NCBI RefSeq assembly: GCF_042676385.1
Contig: NZ_JBHTHA010000048.1
Location: 62,001 to 126,000 of the forward strand
Reading direction: 5' to 3'
DNA length: 64,000 nt
From: Paenibacillus_E sp042676385
Lineage (GTDB): Bacteria; Bacillota; Bacilli; Paenibacillales; NBRC-103111
The translations under genes were made by a program, and so were the position numbers. The notes under the pieces were generated by a model, which was not told where the DNA came from, made no database searches, and was given only the letters and a program-made list of their open reading frames with translations. This document shows, piece after piece, positions 7,758 to 16,393 of the stretch. Positions within the stretch are counted from its first letter, which is position 1, and the number at the start of each line of letters is the position of its first letter.

Positions 7758-8858
7758 TTATTTATTCATGCCCTCCGGAGGTGATATGGGCTGAACAGGA
7801 CCAAATGTATACGAGTAGTCGGCCTGCATGGTTAAGGTTCCATTCTCATCTTTCGAATCCATTTTAAAGGCAATGGTCTTTGGCAAATTCGTTTTGGCGT
7901 CAATGACATAATGCTGTTTTAAAGCAACCGTTGTGGAACCGGAGCTGCTTTGCTTGAGCACGATTTGATCGTACTTTTGCGCATCATAATCGACGTCAAC
8001 GACAATTTCGTCGCCTTTCGGTTCAACTTTGATCTCTTTAATTGCACCTAATGCCTCACATGTGAAGAAAGTGGATAGATCTTCTTCAGATATGCCGTCG
8101 CTTGGTACATCTGTCGTCGTCCATTTTCCTGTTACGGAGTCCTTGGTATAGGCTTTATTTTTGATCATAATGATCTCTTGATTCATATCCATTCCAGCCA
8201 TCTGCATAGTGGACTTAACGTGCTGGGCAAATTCCGGCTGAAGCATAATATCTCCTTCCAGCTTCATCGTCATGTCCGAATCATTGGATTTCATGTGCAT
8301 GGTGCCTTGGAATGAATAACCTTTCACTTCATTGTAAGCTTTCATCATGTCGAGGAAGGCAGCAAAGTTACCGCCAGCCGGCGGCGTGCAGGCCACAGCT
8401 TCGCTTTTGCCTATATGAATAACAAACGAATCGCCAACATTTGCAAAAGTGACTGCTCTCCCGCTGTTTTCCGCTACGAACCGCAGGGGGACCATAGTGC
8501 TGCCATCGATTATTTGTGCAGGCACTTCCAATGAAACCGCATTGCCATTTACTTTTGCGCTTGGGCCGTTGATCGTAAGATCGATGACGAGACTGTCCTT
8601 CGTTCCGATTGCATGCTGTACAGCGCCTGAGTCTTCCCATTTTACTTGAAAGCCTAGGGCTTCAAATAATTTTCGAAACGGCACAAGGGTATTGCCTTCG
8701 ACGATAACTGGTCTAGCCCCGTCAAATTGAAGCGGCTTACCATCCAACATCACTTTGACATGATCCTCAGCGGCGAACGCAGTTTGCGAGGCAAGGGCAA
8801 AGAAAAGCAGCAGGCTAAAAAAGAGGCTTAGCGGCTTCTTAAACATACTTATTTTCAC
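7758..8858 (-). CDS. Secreted copper-amine-oxidase-N-like (stalk) domain protein with DUF6612-like tail
   Basis: A 366-residue secreted protein: signal peptide 1-29 (cleavage near AFA-AED), then a copper amine oxidase N-terminal-like stalk domain (about 32-148) with the repeated VPFRKLFEALG and VPLRFVAENSG motifs, then about 200 residues resembling the DUF6612/LolA-like lipoprotein domain (KGYSFQGTMHMKS, MNQEIIMIKNKAYTKD, PKTIAFKMDSK). Such proteins are abundant on the Paenibacillus surface; their function is unknown. GTG start at 8858 with AAAGGAG 10 nt upstream. Confidence 0.82.
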   Translation of the reverse strand: MKISMFKKPLSLFFSLLLFFALASQTAFAAEDHVKVMLDGKPLQFDGARPVIVEGNTLVPFRKLFEALGFQVKWEDSGAVQHAIGTKDSLVIDLTINGPSAKVNGNAVSLEVPAQIIDGSTMVPLRFVAENSGRAVTFANVGDSFVIHIGKSEAVACTPPAGGNFAAFLDMMKAYNEVKGYSFQGTMHMKSNDSDMTMKLEGDIMLQPEFAQHVKSTMQMAGMDMNQEIIMIKNKAYTKDSVTGKWTTTDVPSDGISEEDLSTFFTCEALGAIKEIKVEPKGDEIVVDVDYDAQKYDQIVLKQSSSGSTTVALKQHYVIDAKTNLPKTIAFKMDSKDENGTLTMQADYSYTFGPVQPISPPEGMNK

Positions 8859-9102
8859 TTGTGGATACTCCTTTTCTGCTGATGAATCAAACTACTCATG
8901 GGATGGGCTTTAAAAGGAAAAATATAGGGGGAGAGAAACTTTCCAATCGAAATTATGATGAAGTACTTGTAGAGTGAGAACAACCTGAGGGTTACTGGGT
9001 CGGTCTGCGTCAACTTGGTGGCCACCGCATTGAATCCTGTCTAATCATACATAATTTGGAAGGTGCATTCTGTGGGAAATGACACAAAACGGAGATTTTT
9101 TT

Positions 9103-9537
9103 TCAATTATGAACATCAATACCAAGGATCCGGATTCCATTGATCGTTATCGTAAATGGTGATATCGATCCATATCCCTCGGTATTTTCGATCTCATGAT
9201 CGTCAATGATGGGGATTTCAATCGTTTTGAATGTTTCACCGTCGCCAAACGTCAATTCACCGCTCGCCGCTTTAAAATCAACGCCTTCCGTAGCCGTTCC
9301 GCCAGTGATGTAATAAGGTACGGACACCGTTCCGCTAGCCCCGTACATGCGGGAAACGGAGAGTGTCACGAAACCGTCTCCTTCGGCAACCGAATATTCG
9401 GCCGAGTCGAGCTGAAGCTGACCAGCCGAGTTAGCGTAAACCTCAGAATGGCCGCAAACGTACAGCAGCGCTGCTAGGCTTGAAGCGAGAACAAATTTGG
9501 CGCGACGGCTTGACATGGCGGACAAGATCTTTATCAT
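9103..9537 (-). CDS. Secreted single Calx-beta domain protein, possibly truncated
   Basis: 144 residues: signal peptide (about 1-35, ending VYA-NSA) and one Calx-beta domain (about 39-125) with the typical SVAEGDG, YYITGGTATEGVDF and TFGDGETFKTIEIPIIDD segments. Calx-beta domains normally end with a strand such as FTVTLSNP; here the motif is replaced by ENTEGYGSISPFTITING and the frame stops soon after. The domain therefore looks divergent at its end or cut from a longer multi-domain adhesin. AGGAGG precedes the ATG. No further Calx-beta coding is visible downstream. Confidence 0.65.
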   Translation of the reverse strand: MIKILSAMSSRRAKFVLASSLAALLYVCGHSEVYANSAGQLQLDSAEYSVAEGDGFVTLSVSRMYGASGTVSVPYYITGGTATEGVDFKAASGELTFGDGETFKTIEIPIIDDHEIENTEGYGSISPFTITINGIRILGIDVHN

Positions 9538-9712
9538 TGATATATTCCTCCTAGATTAAGTTAATAAACATAAAAACAAAAATGAAACAATGATCCTCCC
9601 CTCATTGGAATATAAGACGCACTATGAGTATAGCTCAATGCATTTGATACATTCTGTATCAGACCTAACAAAACGATTGTGAATTTCTACACTTTCTTGT
9701 TGAAATGCAGAA

Positions 9713-9756
9713 AAAAAACCTCTATATCCACTCTTCTAGTGGAATGGAGGTTTTTT
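9713..9756. terminator. Intrinsic terminator
   Basis: AAAAAACCTC at the left and GAGGTTTTTT at the right flank an inner ATCCACT / AGTGGAAT pairing, with T-runs usable on both strands. It lies in the 580-bp gap between the Calx-beta gene (start 9537) and the aldehyde dehydrogenase gene (end 10121). Confidence 0.7.
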
Positions 9757-9836
9757 GGTATAAATTCTGGGACTATACAAGCTGAATGCTTGTTACACCT
9801 GCATTCTGCTCTTTACGAATAAAGGGGCCGCATTGG

Positions 9837-9963
9837 TGGAACGTGAGTACGTTATTTTCTAAAAAACGTCCGATTTGAAAGTGTAAGAGGAACGATAATC
9901 CGCTATTCAGTAGTTTCGGCTTTCGAAGAGCCCATTCCCCTCGCTTAACGTACTCACGTTCCA
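9837..9963. repeat. 18-bp perfect inverted repeat spanning 127 nt, with a doubtful minus-strand ORF
   Basis: TGGAACGTGAGTACGTTA at 9837-9854 is exactly complementary to 9946-9963. The 91 nt between show no known element. A 63-codon minus-strand frame (9964 to 9773) starts inside the right arm and re-reads the left arm, but it has no good ribosome site and no recognisable homology, so I do not call it a gene. The wider gap 9538-10120 otherwise holds one terminator and a second nested inverted repeat at 10044-10119. Confidence 0.6.
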
Positions 9964-10120
9964 TCTTTTCAATTGTTGTGCGCTCTTCTCAAGAATAGGG
10001 GAATGTCATTCCACTTCCTTCTAGACAAATGCTACTGAAGGCGGTCCGTCATACGAGTCTGCCCAAGTCTCAGCAAAACTTCGTATAAATCAGGTGTCTT
10101 CCTTCTTCCGGTGACGGACA

Positions 10121-11545
10121 TTAATTCCGATTAAAGACAACCAGTTTCATTTCCGTCATTTCCTCTATCGCGTATTTTAAGCCCTCGCGTCCAACGCCGC
10201 TTTCCTTTACACCGCCGTAAGGCATATGATCGACGCGGAATGTAGGAATGTCATTGATCATAACGCCACCTACATGGAGTTTATCTGCGGCATCCAGAGC
10301 AGTATGCACATTCTCGGTATAAACGCCTGCCTGCAGCCCGTAAACGGAATCGTTCACGAGATCGATGGCTTCGTCCACCGACTGAACCTTATTGATGAGC
10401 ACAATCGGAGCAAATACTTCTTTGCAAGATACTTGCGAAGAGGTCGGAACACCCAGCAGCACAGTCGGCATCAGAATGCCGTCTTTCGCTGTCCCTCCCA
10501 GAGCGACTTCGGCTCCTTGCTGCCTTGCCTCCTCAATCCAATCCAAGGTTCGCTTCACTTCGCGTTCCGAAATCAAAGCAGATACGTCAGTCGCCCCATC
10601 CAGCGGGTCACCGATCTTCAGCTCGGCCGCAGAAGCAACAAATTTCCGAACGAACTCCTCATACTTCTCTTCATGAACATATATGCGCTGTAAGGAGACA
10701 CACACTTGTCCTTGAAAAGAAAAAGCGCCTGTCACAGAACGTGCAATCGCCTTATCGACATCGGCATTCTTGTCGATAATGACTGCCGCATTCGAACCTA
10801 ATTCCAGCGTGACCCGCTTGAGTCCCGCTTTGGCGCGGATGCTGATGCCGACACTTGCGCTTCCCGTGAAGGTGATGACGCTCACTCGCGGATCGGTCAC
10901 AATCTTGTCGCCGATCACCCTGCCATCGCCACTCAACACGTTCAATGCGCCCGCAGGCAGTCCCGCTTCCATGAATAACTCGGCTACGAAGTACGCCGAT
11001 AGCGGTGTCTGCTCCGCTGGCTTCAGCACGATGGTATTTCCCGCTGCAATTGCTGGCCCCAGCTTGTGCGCGACCAAATTCATTGGGAAGTTAAACGGTG
11101 TGATCGCGCCAACGACACCCATCGGTTCCCGAACCGTGTAAGCCATTCGACCTTCCCCTCCCGGGGCGGCATCCAGCGATATCGTCTCGCCGTGAATGCG
11201 CTTCGCTTCCTCGGCGGCGAATTTATAGGTTTGGATCGTCCGATCTACCTCGACGAGAGCCGCCTTCATCGGCTTAGCCGCTTCCAGGGCAATGATCCGC
11301 GCCGCTTCCTCCCGGCGGGACCCGAGCAAACCGGATACCCGCTCCAGAATACCCGCCCGCTGGTGGGCAGGCATGCTTCGCATCTGCGGTTTACAACGTA
11401 CTGCAGCCTCAATGGCCTGCTCTACGTCCTGCAAGGTTGCGCTTGCGATCTCTGCGAGCGCTTCTTTGGAATATGGAGCGTACAGTGTCGTATACGACTT
11501 TGTCTCAACGTATTTTCCATTAATGATCAAATGTTTGCTAATCAT
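10121..11545 (-). CDS. NAD(P)-dependent aldehyde dehydrogenase, likely succinate-semialdehyde dehydrogenase
   Basis: A 474-residue aldehyde dehydrogenase with Asn152 (ITPFNFPMN), a cofactor segment (FTGSASVG, about 226-233), Glu248 in LELGS and catalytic Cys282 in FQGQVCVS. The usual LELGGK is LELGSN here, a modest deviation. Directly downstream (26 bp) of a 4-aminobutyrate aminotransferase gene, so it most likely oxidises succinate semialdehyde to succinate in GABA breakdown. Family members in Paenibacillus also act on other semialdehydes. ATG with GGGAGG 7 nt upstream. Confidence 0.88.
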   Translation of the reverse strand: MISKHLIINGKYVETKSYTTLYAPYSKEALAEIASATLQDVEQAIEAAVRCKPQMRSMPAHQRAGILERVSGLLGSRREEAARIIALEAAKPMKAALVEVDRTIQTYKFAAEEAKRIHGETISLDAAPGGEGRMAYTVREPMGVVGAITPFNFPMNLVAHKLGPAIAAGNTIVLKPAEQTPLSAYFVAELFMEAGLPAGALNVLSGDGRVIGDKIVTDPRVSVITFTGSASVGISIRAKAGLKRVTLELGSNAAVIIDKNADVDKAIARSVTGAFSFQGQVCVSLQRIYVHEEKYEEFVRKFVASAAELKIGDPLDGATDVSALISEREVKRTLDWIEEARQQGAEVALGGTAKDGILMPTVLLGVPTSSQVSCKEVFAPIVLINKVQSVDEAIDLVNDSVYGLQAGVYTENVHTALDAADKLHVGGVMINDIPTFRVDHMPYGGVKESGVGREGLKYAIEEMTEMKLVVFNRN

Positions 11546-11570
11546 GGCATTGCCTCCCCGAAGTGCAGCT

Positions 11571-12926
11571 TTAATTTTGAACAGGTACGTAAAGTTCTGC
11601 CAACGCTTCGCTGATAATCTCTAATCCTTCCTGCAACTGCTCGTCAGTAATCACAAGCGGAGTCAGGAAGCGAATGACGTTGCCGTAAATGCCTGCGCTC
11701 AGCAGAATAACGCCTCTCTCATAGCAGGCCCTAATCAATTTTGCAACAAAATCTTTAGCCGGCTTGCGGGTATCCGGTTCGACGAACTCAATCGCACACA
11801 TCGCGCCAAGACCACGTACGTCTCCGATTACCGGGAATTCTTTTTGCAAGGAAGCGAAGTGGTTCATAATCGTCGCCCCAATTTCTTGGGAGCGTCCGCC
11901 CAGATCCTCACGTTCCATCTTCTCAATGACCGCCAGCGCAGCCACGCAGCCAAGCGGGCTTCCGCCGTAGGTGCCGCCAATTTCTCCCGGGTTCGGGGCG
12001 TCCATTATTTCCGCTCTTCCAACAACCGCGCTGATCGGCAGACCCGCCGCCATGGACTTGGACAACGTAATAAGATCCGGCTCGATGCCAAAATGCTCAC
12101 AAGCAAACATGCTCCCCGTCCGTCCGAAGCCTGTTTGAATTTCATCGGCGATAAACAAAATGTTGTGTTTCTTGCAGATGTCATAAACTCCCTTAACAAA
12201 CGATTTCGGAGGAACAATGAATCCGCCTTCGCCTTGTACCGGCTCCATAATGACGGCTGCCAGCTCTTCGGGTGCCGCTTCCGTCAGCAGGAAGTCCTCA
12301 AACTGGTTTACACAGAACTGTGAGTATTGCTCTTCCGTCATCGATTCCGGACGATGAAACGGATAGGGGAACGACGCTTTATAAGTAGCCGGCGCAAATG
12401 GCCCCATTTGGAATTTATACGGTTTGACTTTGCTCGTAAGGGACATGCCGAGCAGCGTTCTTCCATGGAATCCGCGCGTAAATGATACGATGCCCGTTCT
12501 TCCGGTATATTTCCGGGCGATTTTGACGGCATTCTCGACGGCTTCCGCTCCGCTGTTCAGGAACATTGCCTTCTTCGCAAAGCTGCCGGGGGTAATGCTT
12601 GCCAACTTTTCAGCTAATGCCACATAAGGCTCATACATGCCGACGTGGAAGCAAGTGTGAATGTACTGCTCGACTTGCTTCTTGATCGCTTCGACGACTT
12701 CTGTCGGGCAGTGCCCGGCGTTGATCGTACCGATAGCACCAACAAAATCCAGGAAGACATTACCGTCTACATCGAGCAGCAAAGCGCCCTGTGCTTTTTG
12801 CACAAACAAAGGGAAATTATTGCCTACGCCGTTAGATACATACTGCTTTCTCTTATCCAAAAGTTCTCTCGTTTTAACGCCAGGCAGATCGGTCGCTACA
12901 GATACAAATTTACGTTTTTTATCCAT
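11571..12926 (-). CDS. gabT: 4-aminobutyrate aminotransferase
   Basis: A 451-residue class III PLP aminotransferase. Visible features: the PLP phosphate region NSGAEAVENAVKIAR, the FIADEIQTGFGRTG segment with the PLP-ring Asp, and the Schiff-base Lys in TLSKSMAAGLP. It transfers the amino group of GABA to 2-oxoglutarate, giving succinate semialdehyde. Its length and the EMPVQGEGGF-like loop (IMEPVQGEGGFIVPP) fit GabT better than ornithine aminotransferase. AAGGGAG precedes the ATG. It is the first gene of a two-gene unit with the aldehyde dehydrogenase, under a PucR regulator encoded just upstream. Confidence 0.9.
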   Translation of the reverse strand: MDKKRKFVSVATDLPGVKTRELLDKRKQYVSNGVGNNFPLFVQKAQGALLLDVDGNVFLDFVGAIGTINAGHCPTEVVEAIKKQVEQYIHTCFHVGMYEPYVALAEKLASITPGSFAKKAMFLNSGAEAVENAVKIARKYTGRTGIVSFTRGFHGRTLLGMSLTSKVKPYKFQMGPFAPATYKASFPYPFHRPESMTEEQYSQFCVNQFEDFLLTEAAPEELAAVIMEPVQGEGGFIVPPKSFVKGVYDICKKHNILFIADEIQTGFGRTGSMFACEHFGIEPDLITLSKSMAAGLPISAVVGRAEIMDAPNPGEIGGTYGGSPLGCVAALAVIEKMEREDLGGRSQEIGATIMNHFASLQKEFPVIGDVRGLGAMCAIEFVEPDTRKPAKDFVAKLIRACYERGVILLSAGIYGNVIRFLTPLVITDEQLQEGLEIISEALAELYVPVQN

Positions 12927-13011
12927 GTTTTTATCTCCCTTATGATCATTTTTCTATATTGTATACTCACAAAGGGATAAAGAATATGGCGCATTCAGCT
13001 AAATTTACCCC

Positions 13012-14607
13012 TTATTTATTATACTTAAGGGATAAAATACGTGCTGCAAGCTGTATCTTAAACCGCGTGTCTTCGTCATCCAGCGAAAAGCCGCCGATTT
13101 CGATGGCTTTATCCAGACGATAACGCAGCGTTTTCGGATGAATGCTAAGCTTCTCTGCGGTTTTCTTATGCTGAAACCCATGGCGTGCCGCTTCCACGAG
13201 TGTCTCGACAAGCACGTCTCCATTGCGAGTTTGCTGAAGCGGTTTGAACATTTTTTCCAGGAACAGCTCTCTGGCATCCTCTTCACCCAGAAGAAGTCTG
13301 GGCACTAACAGATCTTCATAATCGTAAAAGTCGCCGGGCGTCAGATGCGGAAGCATCGAAACGACCTCCTGATACCCCTTTTGGACGCCAACAATTCCTT
13401 TATGCGCTCGGCTTACAGCAAACAATAGAGTCGTTTCATTCTGAAACTTCTGCCAAATCTCTTTGCCGGTTAATCGTTCCGGCAGGAGAAATGTAATCTG
13501 ATTCTGGTTGTAGGATAAAAGTGTAGGCACCCCTAGAGTCAGCATTGCTCTGCGAAGTCTTTCTACAAACCTCTCGCGCTTTACAATCCCTTCGGGTGAC
13601 AAGGGCACAGGCAAAATTAAGGAAAGCAGGCCCATCCGGTACGTACCCTCCGGATCAAACCGTAATATTTCCGCGCGTTTGAGCGATTGAAGTGTCGGTT
13701 GAAAGGAGCCTTCCTGGAGCGATTCCAGAAAGGATAGTCCAATCTGCGCTTCAAAGGAGACCCGTTGTCTGAGACCTGAGATGTGCAAGGCCGTTACCAA
13801 GGAAGCGTGCTCTATCGCCCGGATTTCTAGCTCGGTCAACGAGAACTCACCTTCGATTACCCAAAGCAGTCCGACCAATTCTTTCTTGATATGAATCGGC
13901 CACACATATCTGGCCGGCAGGCTATTGCCATCATCTGCGGGCACATGCAAGGGCTGTGTATTCGTATCCGCCATAGCTTTCAGAAATGAGCAATTTTCCC
14001 GGATCATCCCGGTCGTGAAGCCTTCATCTTCCATCGGTCGCCATTCCGCTGCTTCTTCATGCCTGATGCATGATGCCAGCAATGCTCCGTCCGGATGCTC
14101 GATCGTCAAGCTGCGGCCAATTAATCTGCCCAGCAATACGGCAATGTCTTGCAAGCTCTCTGCTTCCACCGCGCTTCGCATCAGCTCCCGGTGAATGGCC
14201 TCGGATTGCTCCAGCAGTTCATATTGATTCGCAATGATCGCTCCATGAACTTCTTTGGTAATCGAGGAAAAAGGGATTTCCCAAGGGATTTCCAGCAATG
14301 GGAAATGGTGCTTTTCCGCAGCTTCGCGGGTCGCGGCAGGGATGCTTTCGAAAAAATTGGGCACCGCAAATCCAAGCCCTGCCAGACCTATTTCCGCAAA
14401 AACACGGATGAGATCCCGCTGCTGGTCATCGTCCCGCGGCCAGGCATACCCCGTGGTCAGCATAAGATCCCCAGGATTTACCCATGGCAATGGATCCGGC
14501 AAATCAACGACATGCGTCCAGCGGATCGTGCGTTCGAGGGAGTCCGCACCAGCAACGATTCGCACACGCGATAAAGAACTAAGGCTTAACGCTTCGTTTA
14601 ATTTCAT
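13012..14607 (-). CDS. PucR-family transcriptional regulator (probable GABA operon activator)
   Basis: 531 residues: N-terminal PucR sensor domain (about 5-125, with VVDLPDPLPWVNPGDLML), a central CdaR GGDEF-like region (about 290-410) and a C-terminal helix-turn-helix (about 465-525, HKKTAEKLSIHPKTLRYRL). PucR proteins activate purine, GABA and other nitrogen-source operons. The gene is 85 bp upstream of gabT on the same strand, so it probably activates it. GGAG precedes the ATG. A 14-bp palindrome lies in its own upstream region. Confidence 0.88.
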   Translation of the reverse strand: MKLNEALSLSSLSRVRIVAGADSLERTIRWTHVVDLPDPLPWVNPGDLMLTTGYAWPRDDDQQRDLIRVFAEIGLAGLGFAVPNFFESIPAATREAAEKHHFPLLEIPWEIPFSSITKEVHGAIIANQYELLEQSEAIHRELMRSAVEAESLQDIAVLLGRLIGRSLTIEHPDGALLASCIRHEEAAEWRPMEDEGFTTGMIRENCSFLKAMADTNTQPLHVPADDGNSLPARYVWPIHIKKELVGLLWVIEGEFSLTELEIRAIEHASLVTALHISGLRQRVSFEAQIGLSFLESLQEGSFQPTLQSLKRAEILRFDPEGTYRMGLLSLILPVPLSPEGIVKRERFVERLRRAMLTLGVPTLLSYNQNQITFLLPERLTGKEIWQKFQNETTLLFAVSRAHKGIVGVQKGYQEVVSMLPHLTPGDFYDYEDLLVPRLLLGEEDARELFLEKMFKPLQQTRNGDVLVETLVEAARHGFQHKKTAEKLSIHPKTLRYRLDKAIEIGGFSLDDEDTRFKIQLAARILSLKYNK

Positions 14608-14641
14608 TTGTTTACGCTCCGTGTATAGAGTTGCACTTCTG

Positions 14642-14670
14642 AAGAGTTTATAATGCCATTATAAACTCTT
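14642..14670. promoter_or_regulatory. 14-bp perfect palindrome upstream of the PucR gene
   Basis: AAGAGTTTATAATG (14642-14655), one spacer base, then its exact reverse complement (14657-14670). It ends 35 bp before the PucR start codon and contains TATAAT-like -10 sequences on both strands. It is a plausible operator for autoregulation overlapping a promoter. No T-run, so a terminator is unlikely. Confidence 0.55.
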
Positions 14671-14773
14671 TAGAAGCATATGCGAGTTTAATCCGCTTGG
14701 AGGGTGAGCATTTTCATATCTTCCTGTCGATCCTAGTGTGTATATCCAAGTATGGCATCTGCCCACTTCAAAC

Positions 14774-14852
14774 AAGCAACGATGGGAAACATCGCTATTG
14801 GCCCGTTTCCATTTTGCTTTTACGTTTGCAACGCTGAAAAACATCATTACAC
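14774..14852. repeat. Degenerate copy of the 27-nt dyad repeat (group 1), one unit
   Basis: Two 27-nt dyads centred at 14787 and 14839 (52 nt apart). Both share the AACG(A/C)TG-(A-rich loop)-CATC core of group 1 at other loci. It lies 98 nt beyond the stop of the GH4 gene, past that gene's terminator. The rest of the 340-bp gap 14608-14949 holds only the palindrome and terminator listed separately. Confidence 0.6.
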
Positions 14853-14890
14853 ATCAATTAGCGCCCCGTAGGGTCAAACTTGCTAATTTA

Positions 14891-14938
14891 AAAAAGCCAG
14901 AAACCCTTTACAATCAAGGATTTCTGGCTTTTATTTTT
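14891..14938. terminator. Bidirectional intrinsic terminator after the GH4 gene
   Basis: AAAAGCCAGAAA (14892-14903) pairs perfectly with TTTCTGGCTTTT (14921-14932). A-run at the left and T-run at the right allow use from either strand. It ends 12 nt from the GH4 stop codon. Confidence 0.85.
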
Positions 14939-14949
14939 GTCATGTTCTT

Positions 14950-16248
14950 TTAGTGATATTCTGGCAGCCATTTGCCGTGCGCTTCGATAAGATCGTCGCA
15001 CATTGCGATAATATCATCCATAGAAAGCTCCGCAGATGTATGCGGATCGAGCATCGCTGCATGATAAATGTGCTCGCGCTTGCGCGTAATCGCCGCTTCG
15101 ATCGTCAGCAGCTGCGTATTGATGTTCGTCCGGTTGAGCGCCGCACATTGCGGAGGCAGGTCGCCTACATAGGTAGGAATGACGCCATTGCGGTCGACCA
15201 AGCAAGGCACCTCTACGCATGCTTCGCGCGGCAAGTTGGTGATCAGGCCGGTGTTCATAACGTTGCCGCCGATTTTGAACGGAATATCGGTTTCCATCGC
15301 TTCAAAGATGTAGGAAGCATATTCGTGAGAGCGTTCATGCGTCAGATTCGTATCGTTTACGAGATCGTCACGCATTTTTCCCCAGCGCGCAATCTGCTCA
15401 ATACAGCGGCGCGGGTATTCATCCAGCGGAATGTTGAAACGGTCGATCAGCTCCGGATAATTCCGTTTGATGAAATAAGGATGGTATTCGGCATTGTGTT
15501 CCGAAGACTCTGTGATGTAATGGCCGAATTTCAGCATCATTTCATAGCGGACCATGTCCCAATGCTTTTCTTTTTGTTTCTCAGCCGCCCGTTTTTTAAT
15601 CTCCGGATATAAATCGACACCGTCTTTGGTTACTTCAAGCAGCCATGCCATATGGTTGATTCCGGCAATCTTGGCTTTGACGCCTTCCTTATCGATGCCC
15701 AAGCTGTCGAATAAGCCGGGAATACAAGCTTGCACACTATGGCAAAGTCCAACGGTGCGAACGCCGCCGTAGGTGTTCATCACATTCGTTAACACCGCCA
15801 TCGGGTTAGTGTAATTGAGGAACCATGCATCCGGACAAACCTCGCGAATGTCAGCGGCAAAATCGAGCATCACTGGAATTGTGCGGAGGTTGCGGAAGAT
15901 CCCTCCGATACCGACCGTGTCGGCAATCGTTTGACGCAGGCCGTATTTTTTCGGGATTTCAAAATCCGTAATGGTGCAAGGATCATAGCCGCCAACCTGG
16001 ATGGCATTGACCACATATTTGGCTCCGCGCAGGGCTTCCTTCCGGTCCGTATACGCTTTCACAACACATGTGCTTCCGCTCGTCTTTTTGATGTTATTCA
16101 GCATATTTGCGGAATCCTGCAACCGCACATGATCAATGTCAAATAACGCTAGTTCAAAGCCCTGAAGAGCAGGCGTCAGCATACAATCGCCAAGTACATT
16201 TTTGGCAAATACGGTACTTCCTGCACCTAAAAAAGTAATTTTGGACAT
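14950..16248 (-). CDS. GH4 alpha-glucosidase/alpha-galactosidase (MelA-like)
   Basis: 432 residues. The Rossmann NAD site is at the N terminus (FLGAGSTVFAKNV, GAGS at 8-11). GH4 metal/substrate residues are visible: NYTNPM (145-150), Cys169 with His170 in GLCHSVQ, and GINHMAW. GH4 enzymes use NAD+ and Mn2+ in a redox elimination mechanism and act in the cytoplasm on alpha-galactosides or alpha-glucosides. Start at 16248 has GGAGG 12 nt upstream; the frame remains open further upstream without support. Divergent from an AraC regulator, which probably controls it. No sugar transporter is adjacent. Confidence 0.9.
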   Translation of the reverse strand: MSKITFLGAGSTVFAKNVLGDCMLTPALQGFELALFDIDHVRLQDSANMLNNIKKTSGSTCVVKAYTDRKEALRGAKYVVNAIQVGGYDPCTITDFEIPKKYGLRQTIADTVGIGGIFRNLRTIPVMLDFAADIREVCPDAWFLNYTNPMAVLTNVMNTYGGVRTVGLCHSVQACIPGLFDSLGIDKEGVKAKIAGINHMAWLLEVTKDGVDLYPEIKKRAAEKQKEKHWDMVRYEMMLKFGHYITESSEHNAEYHPYFIKRNYPELIDRFNIPLDEYPRRCIEQIARWGKMRDDLVNDTNLTHERSHEYASYIFEAMETDIPFKIGGNVMNTGLITNLPREACVEVPCLVDRNGVIPTYVGDLPPQCAALNRTNINTQLLTIEAAITRKREHIYHAAMLDPHTSAELSMDDIIAMCDDLIEAHGKWLPEYH

Positions 16249-16393
16249 AGGTTCGTCGCCTCCATATTGTCTTGTTCTTCTCCACTTCACTATAGCTCAG
16301 CGGCTTAATGATGCATATGGATCGAACGAACAGCAATATGGACATTTTTAGTTTTTTACGCTACCCTATGAGAAAAAAGCAAGAGGTGATCCT

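Noticed and set aside
9773..9964. 63-codon minus-strand frame across the 18-bp inverted repeat
   Set aside because: No Shine-Dalgarno, start codon inside a repeat arm, no recognisable protein; treated as non-coding.
10226..14653. Long plus-strand frames opposite the GABA genes
   Set aside because: Antisense shadows of well-supported aldehyde dehydrogenase, aminotransferase and PucR genes.
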